Positions 8,186 to 17,070 are shown, numbered from the stretch's first letter. The stretch is DNA of 64,000 nucleotides from Rhizobium sp. 11515TR (GCF_002277895.1 NZ_CP022998.1:1593501-1657500); one strand, 5' to 3'. Notes: generated by a model from the sequence alone, not told the origin. Made by a program: numbers and translations.

Positions 8186-8796
8186 CGCTGGTCGAAGCTT
8201 CGGTTCGGGCTGGTGTCGGATGCCAACCTTGAAAACATCACATGGTCGCGCCACTGACCGTTGATTTTAAGATAACCGCGCAAATGACCTTCCCGCTGGA
8301 AACCGGCTTTTTCCAAAAGCCGCATGCTACGCTCGTTATCCGGAATACAGGCTGCTTCAATTCGGTGCAACTCAAGTCCGGAAAAGATATAGGGTATAAC
8401 CAACTGAAGTGCGGCGAACATATGGCCCTGACCGGAGTGGCGCTCGCCCATCCAATATCCGATCATGCAGCTCTGTGCAGCACCTCGGCGAATATAGCCG
8501 ATCGTGATGCCCCCAACCAGCGTCATGTTTTCCCTGAGAAAAATGAAGAGTGGTATGGCCTGGCCGGAGCTGTATTCCTGCTTTCCGCGGATGATGCGTG
8601 CCCGATAGGCGCCCTCGGTCAGCTCGTCATGTCGCCAGGTAGGCTCCCAGGGTTCGAGAAAGCGCCGGCTTTCCGCCCGAAGCTTATGCCATTGATTGAA
8701 ATCGGAGTAGCGCGGCAAACGCAGCAAATAATTGTCGTTTTCGAGTTCAACCCCGTCCGTATGACGTGAGAGAAACCGAAAGACAGATTTTTGCAT
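8182..8796 (-). CDS. GNAT family N-acetyltransferase, RimJ/RimL type
   Basis: This 204-aa acetyltransferase resembles the RimJ/RimL group that acetylates ribosomal-protein or other N-termini. Visible are LRLPRYSDFNQWHKLR near the start, the acetyl-CoA-binding region GYWMGERHSGQGHMFAALQLV and the closing block HRIEAACIPDNERSMRLLEKAGFQREGHLRGYLKI. The start at 8796 was chosen because GGGGGAG lies 11 bp upstream; an ATG 11 codons earlier is possible. It follows the M16 peptidase gene by 50 bp and overlaps the EAL gene start by 4 bp, so the four-gene run is probably one transcript. Acceptor unknown. Confidence 0.87.
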   Translation of the reverse strand: MQKSVFRFLSRHTDGVELENDNYLLRLPRYSDFNQWHKLRAESRRFLEPWEPTWRHDELTEGAYRARIIRGKQEYSSGQAIPLFIFLRENMTLVGGITIGYIRRGAAQSCMIGYWMGERHSGQGHMFAALQLVIPYIFSGLELHRIEAACIPDNERSMRLLEKAGFQREGHLRGYLKINGQWRDHVMFSRLASDTSPNRSFDQR

Positions 8797-8846
8797 GCCG
8801 CCAAGCACTCCCCCGAGAATTGCACCCATAGGCCTGCGGCGTGCCC

Positions 8847-10145
8847 TTAGCCGCTTGCGCTTCTGGAGGCAGGGACCGGCGACGACAGCGAGGTTACGAT
8901 GTCCTCCATCGGCGCGAGCTGCTCCAGCGGCCCGATCGCAGAAAGCGTCGGTACTGTATCGAAGAACAGGCGGCCGGCAAGATCCGTCAAGCGGTCGATC
9001 GTGATGCCTTCCAGACGCTCCAGCATCTCCTGGTTCGGGATGGGGCGGCCATAAAGCATCATCTGTCTTGCGACCTGGCCGGCGCGGGCGGCCGGGCTTT
9101 CCTGGCCCATCAGCAGCTGTGCGCGGATCTGGGCGCGGGCGCGCTCGATTTCCTGCTGCTGAATGTCATGCGAGGATTTATGCAGCTCGTCGACAATGAC
9201 GGGCAGCAGTTCAGGCAGGTTCTCGCCGCCGGTCGCGGCATGGATGCCGAAGATGCCCGTATCGGAGAAGCCCCAATGGAAGGCGTAGACCGAATAACAG
9301 AGACCGCGGAATTCGCGCACTTCCTGGAACAGGCGCGAGGACATGCCACCACCGAGGATATTGGCGAGGATCTGCGAGCAGTAGAAATCGCGGGTATGAT
9401 AGGCGCGGCCTTCAAAGCCGAGCAGGATCTGCGCATCCATCAGGTCGCGGGTTTCGCGAATGTTGCCGCCGATATAACGCGCCGGCTCGATAACGGGCGG
9501 AGCGGACGGTTTGATCGGCAGGCTGGAGAAGCGCTCCTCGACCTGACGCACGAAGCTTTCATGGTCGACGGCGCCGGCCGCCACGACAAACATGCGGTCG
9601 GTCGTATAGTTGCGGCCGAGATAATGGCGGATCTGTTCCGGCGAGAAGGAGACGACGGTCTCCGGTGTGCCGAGAATGGCGCGCCCAAGCGTCTGGCCGC
9701 GATAGGCGACCTCGGAAAACTTGTCGAAGACGACATCGTCGGGCGTGTCGTTCGCGGCATTGATTTCCTGCAGAATGACCTGCTTTTCGCGCGCCAGCTC
9801 TTCCTCGTCGAAAGCGGATTCCGTCAGGATATCGGCAAGGATATCGACGGCGAGCGGCACATGGTCCTTCAGCACACGGGCATAATAGGACGTGGTTTCC
9901 GTCGAAGTGGCGGCGTTGACTTCGCCGCCGACATTCTCGATTTCCTCGGCGATCTGCCGGGCAGAGCGCCGCGCCGTGCCCTTGAACGCCATATGCTCGA
10001 GCAGATGCGCTATACCGTGTTCTGCCTCGGTTTCGTTACGCGAACCCGACTTGATCCAAACGCCGAGTGCCACGCTTTCGAGGTGTGGCATCGATTGGGT
10101 CGCTACTGTCAGCCCGGACGCTAGCCGGGTGCACTCCACTGTCAT
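8847..10145 (-). CDS. M16 family zinc peptidase (mitochondrial processing peptidase-like)
   Basis: The protein is 432 aa. HLLEH at residues 47-51 (AHLLEHMAFKGT) is the inverted zinc motif HxxEH of M16 peptidases, and the downstream NAATSTETTSYYARVL block supplies the further acidic ligand region. The overall size and the LGGGMSSRLFQEVREFRGLCYSVYAF segment match the bacterial PqqL/MPP-beta-like single-subunit group. There is no signal peptide, so it is likely cytosolic. It lies 20 bp after thrC in the same direction, an arrangement often kept in rhizobia. Its substrate is not known. Confidence 0.93.
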   Translation of the reverse strand: MTVECTRLASGLTVATQSMPHLESVALGVWIKSGSRNETEAEHGIAHLLEHMAFKGTARRSARQIAEEIENVGGEVNAATSTETTSYYARVLKDHVPLAVDILADILTESAFDEEELAREKQVILQEINAANDTPDDVVFDKFSEVAYRGQTLGRAILGTPETVVSFSPEQIRHYLGRNYTTDRMFVVAAGAVDHESFVRQVEERFSSLPIKPSAPPVIEPARYIGGNIRETRDLMDAQILLGFEGRAYHTRDFYCSQILANILGGGMSSRLFQEVREFRGLCYSVYAFHWGFSDTGIFGIHAATGGENLPELLPVIVDELHKSSHDIQQQEIERARAQIRAQLLMGQESPAARAGQVARQMMLYGRPIPNQEMLERLEGITIDRLTDLAGRLFFDTVPTLSAIGPLEQLAPMEDIVTSLSSPVPASRSASG

Positions 10146-10165
10146 CGCCTGTCTTTCCGCGTCTG

Positions 10166-11563
10166 TTATTCGCCGGTCCGGATATGCTTGCCGATAAAGC
10201 TTTCGACGGCTTTAAGTTCCGGATCGAGAATGTCGAAACGCTCCTCCCTGGTCATCAGACCAGCAAGCCACGTCGGAAGCGCCGGGTCAATACCGGATGC
10301 GGATTTTACTGCGGCGGGGAATTTTGCCGGGTGGGCAGTCGCAAGCGTTACCATCGGACTGCTGGGACGCTCGTTCTTGTTCGCAATGAAGACGCCGATC
10401 GCCGTATGCGGATCGAGCAGATAGCCCGTATCGGCAAGGGTTTTGCGGATCGTTTCGGCCACCTGCTTCTCGCTGGCGCGGCCGGCGCGGAAGTCCTTCT
10501 TAATGAATTTCAGAGCCTCTTCGCTGACCGAAAATCCGTTAGACTGCTTCAGGCTTTCCATGGCGGCGCGCACCTTGGAGGCGTCGCGGCCGTTGGCCTC
10601 GAACAGCAGGCGCTCGAAATTGGAGGAGATCTGAATATCCATCGACGGCGAGGTGGTGGCTTTTACCGAGCGCATTTCATAGCGGCCCGCTTTCAGCATG
10701 CGCGCCAGGATATCGTTCTCGTTGGTGGCGATAACAAGCTTTTCGATCGGCAGGCCCATGCGCTTGGCGACGTAGCCGGCGAAAATATCGCCGAAATTGC
10801 CCGTGGGTACAGTGAACGAGATTTTCCGGTCAGGGCCGCCAAGAGCAACAGCGGTGGTGAAATAGTAGACCACCTGCGCCATGATTCGCGCCCAGTTGAT
10901 GGAATTGACGCCGGAGAGCCTCACCTTATTGCGGAAAGGGGCATCATTGAACATGGCTTTGACGAGGTTCTGGCAGTCGTCGAAATTGCCCTTGATGGCC
11001 AGCGCATGCACATTTGCTGCCGTCGACGTGGTCATCTGCCGCTGCTGCACCGGCGAGACTTTTCCATGCGGGAAGAGAATGAAGATATCGGTGCGCTCGC
11101 GGCCGGCAAAGGCATCGATCGCCGCACCGCCGGTATCCCCCGAGGTCGCGCCGACAATGGTGGCCCGCTGGCCGCGCTTCTCCAGCGCATAGTCCATCAG
11201 CCGCGCCAGCAGCTGCATGGCGACATCCTTGAAGGCGAGCGTCGTGCCATGGAAAAGCTCCATAACGAAGCTGTTCGGTCCCGTCTGGACGAGCGGCGCC
11301 ACGGCCGGATGCCGGAAGGTGGCATAGGCATCATCTATCATGCCGCGGAAGACATCGGCCGGGATCTCGCCGTTGGTAAAGGGCGAAAGGACGGCGAAGG
11401 CAACATCCTGATAGCTCTTGCCGCGGAACGCGCGGATTTCCTTCTTCGTCAGGACAGGCCATTCACGGGGAACATAAAGCCCGCCGTCACGAGCAAGGCC
11501 GGCCAGAAGAGCGTCGCAGAAGCCAAGGGCAGGGGCTTCTCCCCGCGTTGAAATGTAGTCCAC
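10166..11563 (-). CDS. thrC: Threonine synthase
   Basis: This 465-aa PLP enzyme converts O-phosphohomoserine to threonine, the last step of threonine biosynthesis. The PLP lysine is K112 in GTTLAFKDVAMQ; VGATSGDTGGAAIDAF forms the phosphate-binding loop, and PTGNFGDIFAGYVAKRMGLP is a second ThrC landmark. The N-terminal YISTRGEAPALGFCDALLAGLARDGGLYVP is characteristic. The start codon is GTG, with AAAGGAAT nine bases upstream. It heads the minus-strand run thrC, M16 peptidase, GNAT, EAL. Confidence 0.97.
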   Translation of the reverse strand: MDYISTRGEAPALGFCDALLAGLARDGGLYVPREWPVLTKKEIRAFRGKSYQDVAFAVLSPFTNGEIPADVFRGMIDDAYATFRHPAVAPLVQTGPNSFVMELFHGTTLAFKDVAMQLLARLMDYALEKRGQRATIVGATSGDTGGAAIDAFAGRERTDIFILFPHGKVSPVQQRQMTTSTAANVHALAIKGNFDDCQNLVKAMFNDAPFRNKVRLSGVNSINWARIMAQVVYYFTTAVALGGPDRKISFTVPTGNFGDIFAGYVAKRMGLPIEKLVIATNENDILARMLKAGRYEMRSVKATTSPSMDIQISSNFERLLFEANGRDASKVRAAMESLKQSNGFSVSEEALKFIKKDFRAGRASEKQVAETIRKTLADTGYLLDPHTAIGVFIANKNERPSSPMVTLATAHPAKFPAAVKSASGIDPALPTWLAGLMTREERFDILDPELKAVESFIGKHIRTGE

Positions 11564-11876
11564 GGTCTAGAATTCCTTTGGTCGCAAAATTGCCTGAGTG
11601 ATCGATTGAGAGGGTAGAGGAACGAAGCGACGGCGGCCGGTCTTTTTGCGTCGGATCAGCCGCGTGGTTTTCGCGTTTGCGCAAGGCGCGTGGGATCGGC
11701 GCCATGTGGCGTCTGTTTGTGGCAATGTGTGGATCTCGAAAAGTGAGCCAAAACGGTGTCTACCCAATCGATTTTTCGCTGCGTCGCTGGTATAGACCAT
11801 CGCCAAGTGTCATAAAAGGCCCGTTTGACAGGCTGCAGGCCGATTACATGAAATATATGGAGAGGGTGGAATTATA
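11564..11876. other. Divergent intergenic region thrC / lipoprotein
   Basis: These 313 bp separate two divergent genes and must hold both promoters. I see no convincing -35/-10 pair, operator palindrome or repeat. A GGAAC at about 11619 lacks a CGTT partner at the right spacing. Reading frames here have no ribosome site and look non-coding. Confidence 0.5.
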
Positions 11877-12497
11877 GTGTTTGGCAAGGTTTCGCGTCGT
11901 CTTTTCTCCGCTTCGCTTCTGGCATTGCTGACGGGTTGCAGCACTCTCGGCATCGGCGGCAACAGTGAAAAACAGCCGGCAACGGATGTAACGGTAGCGC
12001 CGCAAACCGGAGCCACGACTGCTGCACCTACGGGCGGTCAGACCTATGTCGCCGGCAAGTGCCCGCAGGCTGTCATCCGCGACGAGGATTCGGTCTATCG
12101 CACCTACGCCAAGGGCGCCAAGGACGATCCGAACCAGCTGATCTATCAGGCTTCGCTGGCACAGGCGACCCGCCAGTGCACCACGGACGGCACCAGCCTC
12201 GGCATTCACGTCGTAGCGCAGGGACGCCTGGTTGCCGGTCCCATGGGCAGCTCCGGCAAGATAACCCTGCCGATCCATGTTGCCGTCATGGACAACGACA
12301 ATGCGCTCTATAGCAAGACCATCATGTACACGGCGGAAATCCCGCCGGGCGAAAGCACGGCGCAGTTCCTCTTCACTGATAACGACATCCAGGTTGCCGG
12401 CGGCTCGGGCGGCTTCACCATCGTCCAGATCGGCTTCGACCAAGGCCCGCAGAAGCCGGCAAAGGGCGAGAAGCCAGCGCGCAAGAAGCGTCACTAA
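11877..12497 (+). CDS. Predicted outer-envelope lipoprotein
   Basis: The protein is 206 aa. It starts with GTG and a lipoprotein signal; the lipobox LLTGC places the modified cysteine at about residue 21. A low-complexity Thr/Ala/Pro linker follows, then a globular domain (about 55-190) beginning [26 protein letters not shown] and containing a single later cysteine (ATRQC). The C-terminus is a basic tail ([11 protein letters not shown]). GGAGAGGGTGG precedes the GTG. I recognise the pattern as a conserved rhizobial lipoprotein of unknown function. Its transcript runs into the 7-bp tandem repeat just after the stop. Confidence 0.82.
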   Translation: MFGKVSRRLFSASLLALLTGCSTLGIGGNSEKQPATDVTVAPQTGATTAAPTGGQTYVAGKCPQAVIRDEDSVYRTYAKGAKDDPNQLIYQASLAQATRQCTTDGTSLGIHVVAQGRLVAGPMGSSGKITLPIHVAVMDNDNALYSKTIMYTAEIPPGESTAQFLFTDNDIQVAGGSGGFTIVQIGFDQGPQKPAKGEKPARKKRH

Positions 12498-12510
12498 GGT
12501 TGGGGTCAGT

Positions 12511-12573
<63 letters not shown>

Positions 12574-12635
12574 AAAAGATCACCTTGTCCTTGCTGCCGC
12601 CGGCACTATAGCCGCAACATTTATTGCCTATTGCC

Positions 12636-13328
12636 TCAGAGCACGCCGTCCCATTCGGCGAGCGCCATGACCACGCCCGGCAAGTCGGCCATGCGGCTGA
12701 CGACGGTTTCGGCGCCGGCATCTGTCAGCCGATCGGCATGCGAAGGATAGGTGTGCGATGCGCCGGTGAAGCCGATGACGCGCATGCCGGCGGCGCGTGC
12801 CGCCTGAACGCCGTGGACCGAATCCTCGACGACGATCGTATTGGCCGGGCTGACATTCATCTGCTTGGCGCCATGCAGGAAGATATCCGGCTTGGGCTTT
12901 ACGCGGTCGGCGCCGAGATCCTTGGCGGAAAAGATATTAGGAGCAAACAGTTTGAGGTAGCCGACCTTCGTTAGCATCATCTCGATGCGGGCGAAGCTGG
13001 AATTCGAGCAGATGCAGCGCGGCATTGGCAGGCGCGACAGCGCCAGCGGAACGCCAGGGATAGGCTGAACGTCGCTGGCAAGCGCCAGGTCGAGCAGCTT
13101 TTCCGATTTGTCGAGCAGCGAAGCGGAGAGGGGAATGCTGGCCTCGCGCTCGACTTCGAACAGGATGTTGCGCCAGGTCATGCCGGAGAAGCGTTCGCCC
13201 ATTTCCTCGGTGCTGATCGGATAGCCGGCATCGGTCAGCAGCTTCGATTCAACCTGCGCCGCGATGATTTCCGAATCGACCAAAACGCCGTCGCAGTCGA
13301 AGATGATGAGGTCGAAGCCATTGCTCAT
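12636..13328 (-). CDS. HAD-superfamily phosphatase (phosphoglycolate/beta-PGM-like)
   Basis: The protein is 230 aa. Motif I is [11 protein letters not shown] near residue 10 with the nucleophile and acid aspartates, motif II is the ICSNSSF segment, motif III lies in [12 protein letters not shown], and motif IV is [17 protein letters not shown]. This is a subclass I HAD hydrolase with a helical cap, related to phosphoglycolate phosphatase and GPP/beta-phosphoglucomutase. The substrate cannot be read from sequence. The start at 13328 is preceded by AAGGCAG; a longer form beginning 22 codons upstream is unlikely because motif I would lie unusually far in. Confidence 0.9.
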   Translation of the reverse strand: MSNGFDLIIFDCDGVLVDSEIIAAQVESKLLTDAGYPISTEEMGERFSGMTWRNILFEVEREASIPLSASLLDKSEKLLDLALASDVQPIPGVPLALSRLPMPRCICSNSSFARIEMMLTKVGYLKLFAPNIFSAKDLGADRVKPKPDIFLHGAKQMNVSPANTIVVEDSVHGVQAARAAGMRVIGFTGASHTYPSHADRLTDAGAETVVSRMADLPGVVMALAEWDGVL

Positions 13329-13558
13329 GAAATTGCTGCCTTTGATGTGGCTGGGTTCGGCACGCTCCAGGAAACCATTGGTGTTTCGGGACATGCTCTG
13401 AAAAATGACCGCCGGGCTTTACACGATATGTCGGCAAAGCTCAACCAATTGGCGGGCATGGCTGCGCTGCATTGAGCGAAAGGGTCAAAATTCGCAAAAG
13501 AGGTGATGACCGTTGGTTGTCGCTCGACATCGGGCAGGGTCGCCATTAAGGATCGGCC

Positions 13559-14227
13559 ATGGCCAAGGAGCGCGACGACACCATTGCCAGCCGCATCAGC
13601 CGGGTGCTTGCCGACCGCATCATCCGCGGCGAAATCGCGCCCGATGCCCGCCTGCGGCAGGATCACATTGCCGAAGAGTTTGGCACGAGCCATGTGCCCG
13701 TGCGCGAGGCGTTCCGGCGGCTAGAGGCGCAGGGGCTGGCGATCAGCCTGCCGCGTCGTGGCGTCCGTGTCGCCTCATTCGATCTCAAGGAGGTCCGCGA
13801 GGTTGCCGAAATGCGCGCGGCTCTCGAAGGTCTGGCGCTCAAGCACGCGGCACCACATCTGACGGCAGCCATTCTGGATGAGGCCGAGCAGGCGACGCGC
13901 GACGGTGATGCTGCCGGCGACGTCCACGCCTGGGAGGAGGCGAACCGCCGCTTCCATCGCCTGATCCTGGCGCCCTGTGGCATGGCGCGTCTGCTTGCGG
14001 CCATTGATGACCTGCATGCCGCCAGCGCCCGCTTTCTCTTTTCCGCCTGGCAATCCGGCTGGGAAAAACGCACGGATCATGACCATCGCGCCATTCTGGC
14101 GGCGCTCCGTCAGGGGCGGGCCGAAGAGGCCGCAGCGATCCTGCAGAAGCATGTGCAATGGATCGGCCGCGCGCCGGTGCGCACGCCTTCGGGATCGACA
14201 CGCGACGCCTTCGCAATCGTCGGCTGA
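13559..14227 (+). CDS. bioR: GntR-family biotin regulator
   Basis: This 222-aa FadR-subgroup GntR regulator has a winged helix at about 10-75 (RIIRGEIAPDARLRQDHIAEEFGTSHVPVREAFRRLEAQGL in pieces) and a helical FCD effector domain. The identification as BioR rests on context: the biotin transporter gene bioY follows, and two TTATCTATAA sites, the known BioR recognition form TTATMKATAA, flank the interval. BioR represses biotin synthesis or uptake genes in alpha-proteobacteria. AAGGATCGGCC precedes the ATG. No BioR box is visible upstream of its own start, but one lies immediately after its stop codon. Confidence 0.87.
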   Translation: MAKERDDTIASRISRVLADRIIRGEIAPDARLRQDHIAEEFGTSHVPVREAFRRLEAQGLAISLPRRGVRVASFDLKEVREVAEMRAALEGLALKHAAPHLTAAILDEAEQATRDGDAAGDVHAWEEANRRFHRLILAPCGMARLLAAIDDLHAASARFLFSAWQSGWEKRTDHDHRAILAALRQGRAEEAAAILQKHVQWIGRAPVRTPSGSTRDAFAIVG

Positions 14228-14243
14228 AATTATAGATAATTTT
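14227..14243 (-). promoter_or_regulatory. BioR box, inverted copy after bioR
   Basis: On the minus strand this reads AAAATTATCTATAATTT, identical over 17 bases to the box before bioY. It starts at the last base of the bioR stop codon. It contains TTATCTATAA and, within it, TATAAT oriented toward bioR. Confidence 0.7.
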
Positions 14244-14458
14244 GAGATGCCTCGTAGGGCGCGCCTCGCAGGCTATGCTCCGTGCGGAGTTTTCTTGTTT
14301 TGCCGCTGTTTCAGCTCGATCAACATCCAGCTGAAGTTCGCCACGCTTTTCGGATTTACTGCTCTTATTTTTCAACGGGATTTTGTGCTTACTCAAAATA
14401 TCCGGCGATTGCCACTTGCCTGATTTTGCGATCTCTCTCATAAAATAGATGAGACTAA

Positions 14459-14475
14459 AAAATTATCTATAATTT
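14459..14475 (+). promoter_or_regulatory. BioR operator of bioY
   Basis: AAAATTATCTATAATTT contains the BioR site TTATCTATAA (14463-14472). It ends 14 bp before the bioY ATG and overlaps a TATAAT that could be the -10 element, so BioR binding would block transcription start. Confidence 0.85.
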
Positions 14476-14489
14476 TGAAAGGAGAGCCT

Positions 14490-15080
14490 ATGTCTCTGTT
14501 GCAGCATCACGATGAAGTCACTTTTGATCCGCTTCGCCTTGGCCAGCGTTCGCTTGTTGCCAAGACCGTGTTCGTTCTCGCCGGAACACTGATCCTGGCG
14601 CTCGCATCGCGAATCTCGGTGCCGATGGTGCCGGTGCCGATCACCATGCAGACATTCGCGATCACCATGATCGGTGCTCTCTATGGTTGGCGTCTTGGTG
14701 CGGTCACCGTTCTCGCCTGGCTGGGCGAAGCCGCGATCGGCTTTCCGGTGCTCGCCGGCGGGGCAGGCGGCATTGCGCCCTTCATGGGTCCGACGGCGGG
14801 TTATCTCGCATCCTTCCCGATCATTGCCGCCCTTGTCGGCTGGCTTGCCGAGCGGGGTTGGAGCGGCAACCGCGTCGTGCGCAGCTTCCTGGCGCATCTC
14901 TCGGCCAACATTCTCTGCCTTGCGATCGGCGGTACATGGCTTGCAGCACTGATCGGTGCGGAAAAAGGCTGGCTGCTTGGCGTGGTGCCTTTCATCCTCG
15001 GCGCCGTGCTCAAGTCGGCGCTTGCGGCTGCCGTGCTGAAGACTATCCAGGTCTACAGCGGCAAGGCGCGTCTGAATTGA
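14490..15080 (+). CDS. bioY: Biotin transporter substrate-specific component
   Basis: This 196-aa membrane protein has about six helices. The S-component signature is seen in RISVPMVPVPITMQTFAI and VLAWLGEAAIGFPVLAGG, with the highly conserved PVPITMQT and G-x-P-V-x-AGG segments. BioY captures biotin and works alone or with ECF energising subunits BioMN; no bioMN is present beside it here. AAAGGAG precedes the ATG. Expression should be repressed by BioR through the box at 14463-14472. The DUF1284 gene starts inside its stop codon. Confidence 0.95.
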   Translation: MSLLQHHDEVTFDPLRLGQRSLVAKTVFVLAGTLILALASRISVPMVPVPITMQTFAITMIGALYGWRLGAVTVLAWLGEAAIGFPVLAGGAGGIAPFMGPTAGYLASFPIIAALVGWLAERGWSGNRVVRSFLAHLSANILCLAIGGTWLAALIGAEKGWLLGVVPFILGAVLKSALAAAVLKTIQVYSGKARLN

Positions 15081-15502
15081 CCGTCAGGCTTCGCGCCCAC
15101 CATCTGCTCTGCATGCTGACCTTCGTCGGTGAAGGCTATACTTCAACCTTCACCGACAATTATCGCCGCATCGCCAAGCGGCTGTCGGAAGGGGAGGAGA
15201 TCAAGCTGGTCTCCGGACCCGACGACATCTGCGTGCCCCTTCTGAACGGGGAGGAGCCGCATTGCTTCAAGACCTCGGTCGTCGAGCGGGATGCGGCGGC
15301 TCTTGCCGATATCGCGGCATTGCTAGGCGAGGAGATCGGCCCCGGAACCGTGTTGGTGCCGGATGCCAGGCTGCTTTCCAAGCTCCGCCGTAATTTCGCC
15401 AGCGGTGAAATCCGTCACGCCTGCCTTCGCTGCGAATGGGGTGAGCTCTGCAGTCACATTGCTGCAAGCAGTTTCAGCGGTGTGCTGATCAAGACAGCCT
15501 AA
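15077..15502 (+). CDS. DUF1284 cysteine-rich protein coupled to bioY
   Basis: This 141-aa protein starts at a TTG that overlaps the bioY TGA (TTGA). The sequence MTVRLRAHHLLCMLTFVGEGY is the DUF1284 (PF06935) N-terminus, and the cysteines at LLC, ICVP, HCFK, ACLRCEWGELC are spaced like a metal or iron-sulfur binding site. Length agrees with the family. Any longer frame would run over bioY in another phase, so the TTG start is well supported. Being translationally coupled to bioY, it should share BioR control and may act in biotin or metal metabolism; its biochemical role is not known. Confidence 0.82.
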   Translation: MTVRLRAHHLLCMLTFVGEGYTSTFTDNYRRIAKRLSEGEEIKLVSGPDDICVPLLNGEEPHCFKTSVVERDAAALADIAALLGEEIGPGTVLVPDARLLSKLRRNFASGEIRHACLRCEWGELCSHIAASSFSGVLIKTA

Positions 15503-16239
15503 GGCGTGTTATCCAGCTCTGGTTGTGAGGCCTCTGGCTGCCGGGCGCCATCGCTCAACTCAAGTGGAAAGAGCGCCAGAAAGCGGCGCTCGCCCTCGGG
15601 CGTGAAGAAGATCGAGCGGCTGTTTTCGGTTCGCCGCGCCCATCCCTTGTCTAGGAAATTCGAAAGCAGCGCCTTGCCGAGGCTGCCGGCGAGATGCGCG
15701 CGCCGCTCGCTCCAGTCCAGGCAGGATCGGCAAAGCGGGCGGCGGCTTGAGCGCAATCCGGAAACATCGATGCCGATCGATCCCAGATGCCTTTCGCCGT
15801 TGGCCGTCAGGCTCAGGCCTTCGCCCACGGCGGAGATCGACCCGGCCTCGATCAGGCTATCAAGCATGCGCACGCCATAGTCGCCGGCCAGATGATCGTA
15901 GCAGATGCGCGCCTTGCGCAGTGCCGGTTCCTTTGGGCCGGGACGATGGCGCAGATGGCCGCGGCTGGCTGCAAAACCCATGATGCCCTCAAGCAGCTTG
16001 CCGACTCGATCGTCTGCCAGCGTGAAGTAGCGATGACGGCCCTGCTTGCGCTGTGCCAGCAGGCCGCCCGCTTCGAGCTTGGAAAGATGGGCGCTAGCTG
16101 TCTGCAGCGTCACGCCGGCAGCCGCCGCCAGTTCTGTTGCCGTCAACGCCCGGCCGCCCATCAGCGCCGTCAAGATATTCGCTCGCGCCGGATCGCCGAT
16201 CAGCGAGCCGATCTGTGCTATGTCTGGACCTTCTTTCAT
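15499..16239 (-). CDS. ArsR-type winged-helix regulator with extended C-terminus
   Basis: The protein is 246 aa. The N-terminal third is an ArsR winged helix: IGDPARANILTALMGGRALTATELAAAAGVTLQTASAHLSKLEAGGLL with recognition helix TASAHLSKL. The C-terminal half contains the conserved CRSCLDWSERRAHLAGSLG block seen in a group of larger ArsR-like regulators. The ATG at 16239 was chosen since upstream frame extension would run through the divergent gene. Its stop overlaps that of DUF1284 (convergent, 2 shared bases). It faces the NIPSNAP/monooxygenase pair, which it probably controls; the effector is unknown. Confidence 0.88.
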   Translation of the reverse strand: MKEGPDIAQIGSLIGDPARANILTALMGGRALTATELAAAAGVTLQTASAHLSKLEAGGLLAQRKQGRHRYFTLADDRVGKLLEGIMGFAASRGHLRHRPGPKEPALRKARICYDHLAGDYGVRMLDSLIEAGSISAVGEGLSLTANGERHLGSIGIDVSGLRSSRRPLCRSCLDWSERRAHLAGSLGKALLSNFLDKGWARRTENSRSIFFTPEGERRFLALFPLELSDGARQPEASQPELDNTP

Positions 16240-16311
16240 ACTTCGATCGTAACCGAACCATCTCCGTCCTGCAATGTGAGAAAACACTCCCATCAGCAAA
16301 GGAGAAAGCCA

Positions 16312-16641
16312 ATGATCACCTGTTTCATCCGCTACCAGATCGACCCGTTCAAACAGGACGCCTTCGCGGAATATGGCAAAGCCTGGGGCCAGATCATTCC
16401 GCGTAACGGCGCCGACCTGATCGGCTATTTCGCCCCGCATGAGGGGTCGCTGACGACGGCATACGGCATCTACAATATCGAGAATCTCGCCGCCTATGAG
16501 GCCTATCGCAAGAGCCTCGCCGCCGATCCGCTGGCGCAGGCCAATCTCGATCTTGCCCGCCGCGAGCGTTTCATCTTGCAGGAAGATCGCATCTTTCTGA
16601 AAAACATCTCCCTGCCGCATGCTCCAAGGATATCGCCATGA
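16312..16641 (+). CDS. NIPSNAP family protein
   Basis: The protein is 109 aa. MITCFIRYQIDPFKQDAFAEYGKAWGQIIPRNGADLIGYF followed by YGIYNIENLAAYEAYRKSLAADP is the NIPSNAP (PF07978) dimeric ferredoxin-like fold. Function is unknown in bacteria; the fold is shared with small oxygenases. AAAGGAG precedes the ATG. It overlaps the next gene by ATGA and faces the ArsR regulator, with about 70 bp between. Confidence 0.9.
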   Translation: MITCFIRYQIDPFKQDAFAEYGKAWGQIIPRNGADLIGYFAPHEGSLTTAYGIYNIENLAAYEAYRKSLAADPLAQANLDLARRERFILQEDRIFLKNISLPHAPRISP

Positions 16642-16985
16642 TCGCAGTCATTTTCGAAGTCATTCCCCATCCCGACGAACGTCAGCATTACCTCGACATT
16701 GCCGCAAGGCTGCGTTCCGAACTGGAGACGATCGACGGTTTCGTCTCCATCGAGCGCTTCGAAAGCCTGAGCCAGTCGGGCAAATTCCTGTCGCTGTCCT
16801 TCTGGCGCGACGAGACGGCCGTTCGCGAATGGCGAAACCGCGAGGCGCATCGCGCCGCCCAGAAAACGGGGCGCAAGACGGTCTTTGCCGACTATCGTTT
16901 GCGTGTCGCGCAGGTGCTTCGCGATTATGGGATGAGCGAACGCGCAGAAGCGCCCGGCGACAGCCACGCAGTGCACGATATCTAG
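16638..16985 (+). CDS. Antibiotic biosynthesis monooxygenase (ABM) domain protein
   Basis: The protein is 115 aa. MIAVIFEVIPHPDERQHYLDIAARLRSELETIDGFVSIERFES and LSLSFWRDETAVREWRNREAHRAAQ are typical of ABM-domain (PF03992) heme or quinol monooxygenases with a ferredoxin-like fold. It is coupled to the NIPSNAP gene by a 4-bp overlap. A small cofactor-independent oxygenase role is a family expectation, with no substrate visible. Confidence 0.9.
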   Translation: MIAVIFEVIPHPDERQHYLDIAARLRSELETIDGFVSIERFESLSQSGKFLSLSFWRDETAVREWRNREAHRAAQKTGRKTVFADYRLRVAQVLRDYGMSERAEAPGDSHAVHDI

Positions 16986-17070
16986 GGCTTTCAACGCGAT
17001 AGCGCCTTTTGACGAGGCCTGCATTCTCGGCGGCTTCGTCGGGAATGCAGAAAATATGACGCCGCTTTAG

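Noticed and set aside
5273..8254. Long start MARPCDVFK for the EAL protein
   Set aside because: It overlaps the acetyltransferase gene by more than 70 bp and hides the signal peptide; the ATGA-overlap start is better.
8841..10124. Long + strand frame opposite the M16 peptidase
   Set aside because: Mirror frame of a high-GC gene; no start signal or known motif.
11615..11645. Second EcfG promoter near thrC
   Set aside because: GGAAC is present but GTCT, not CGTT, stands at the required distance.
14247..14423. 58-codon frame between the two BioR boxes
   Set aside because: It starts 8 bp after the box without a ribosome site and has no recognisable composition; more likely non-coding.
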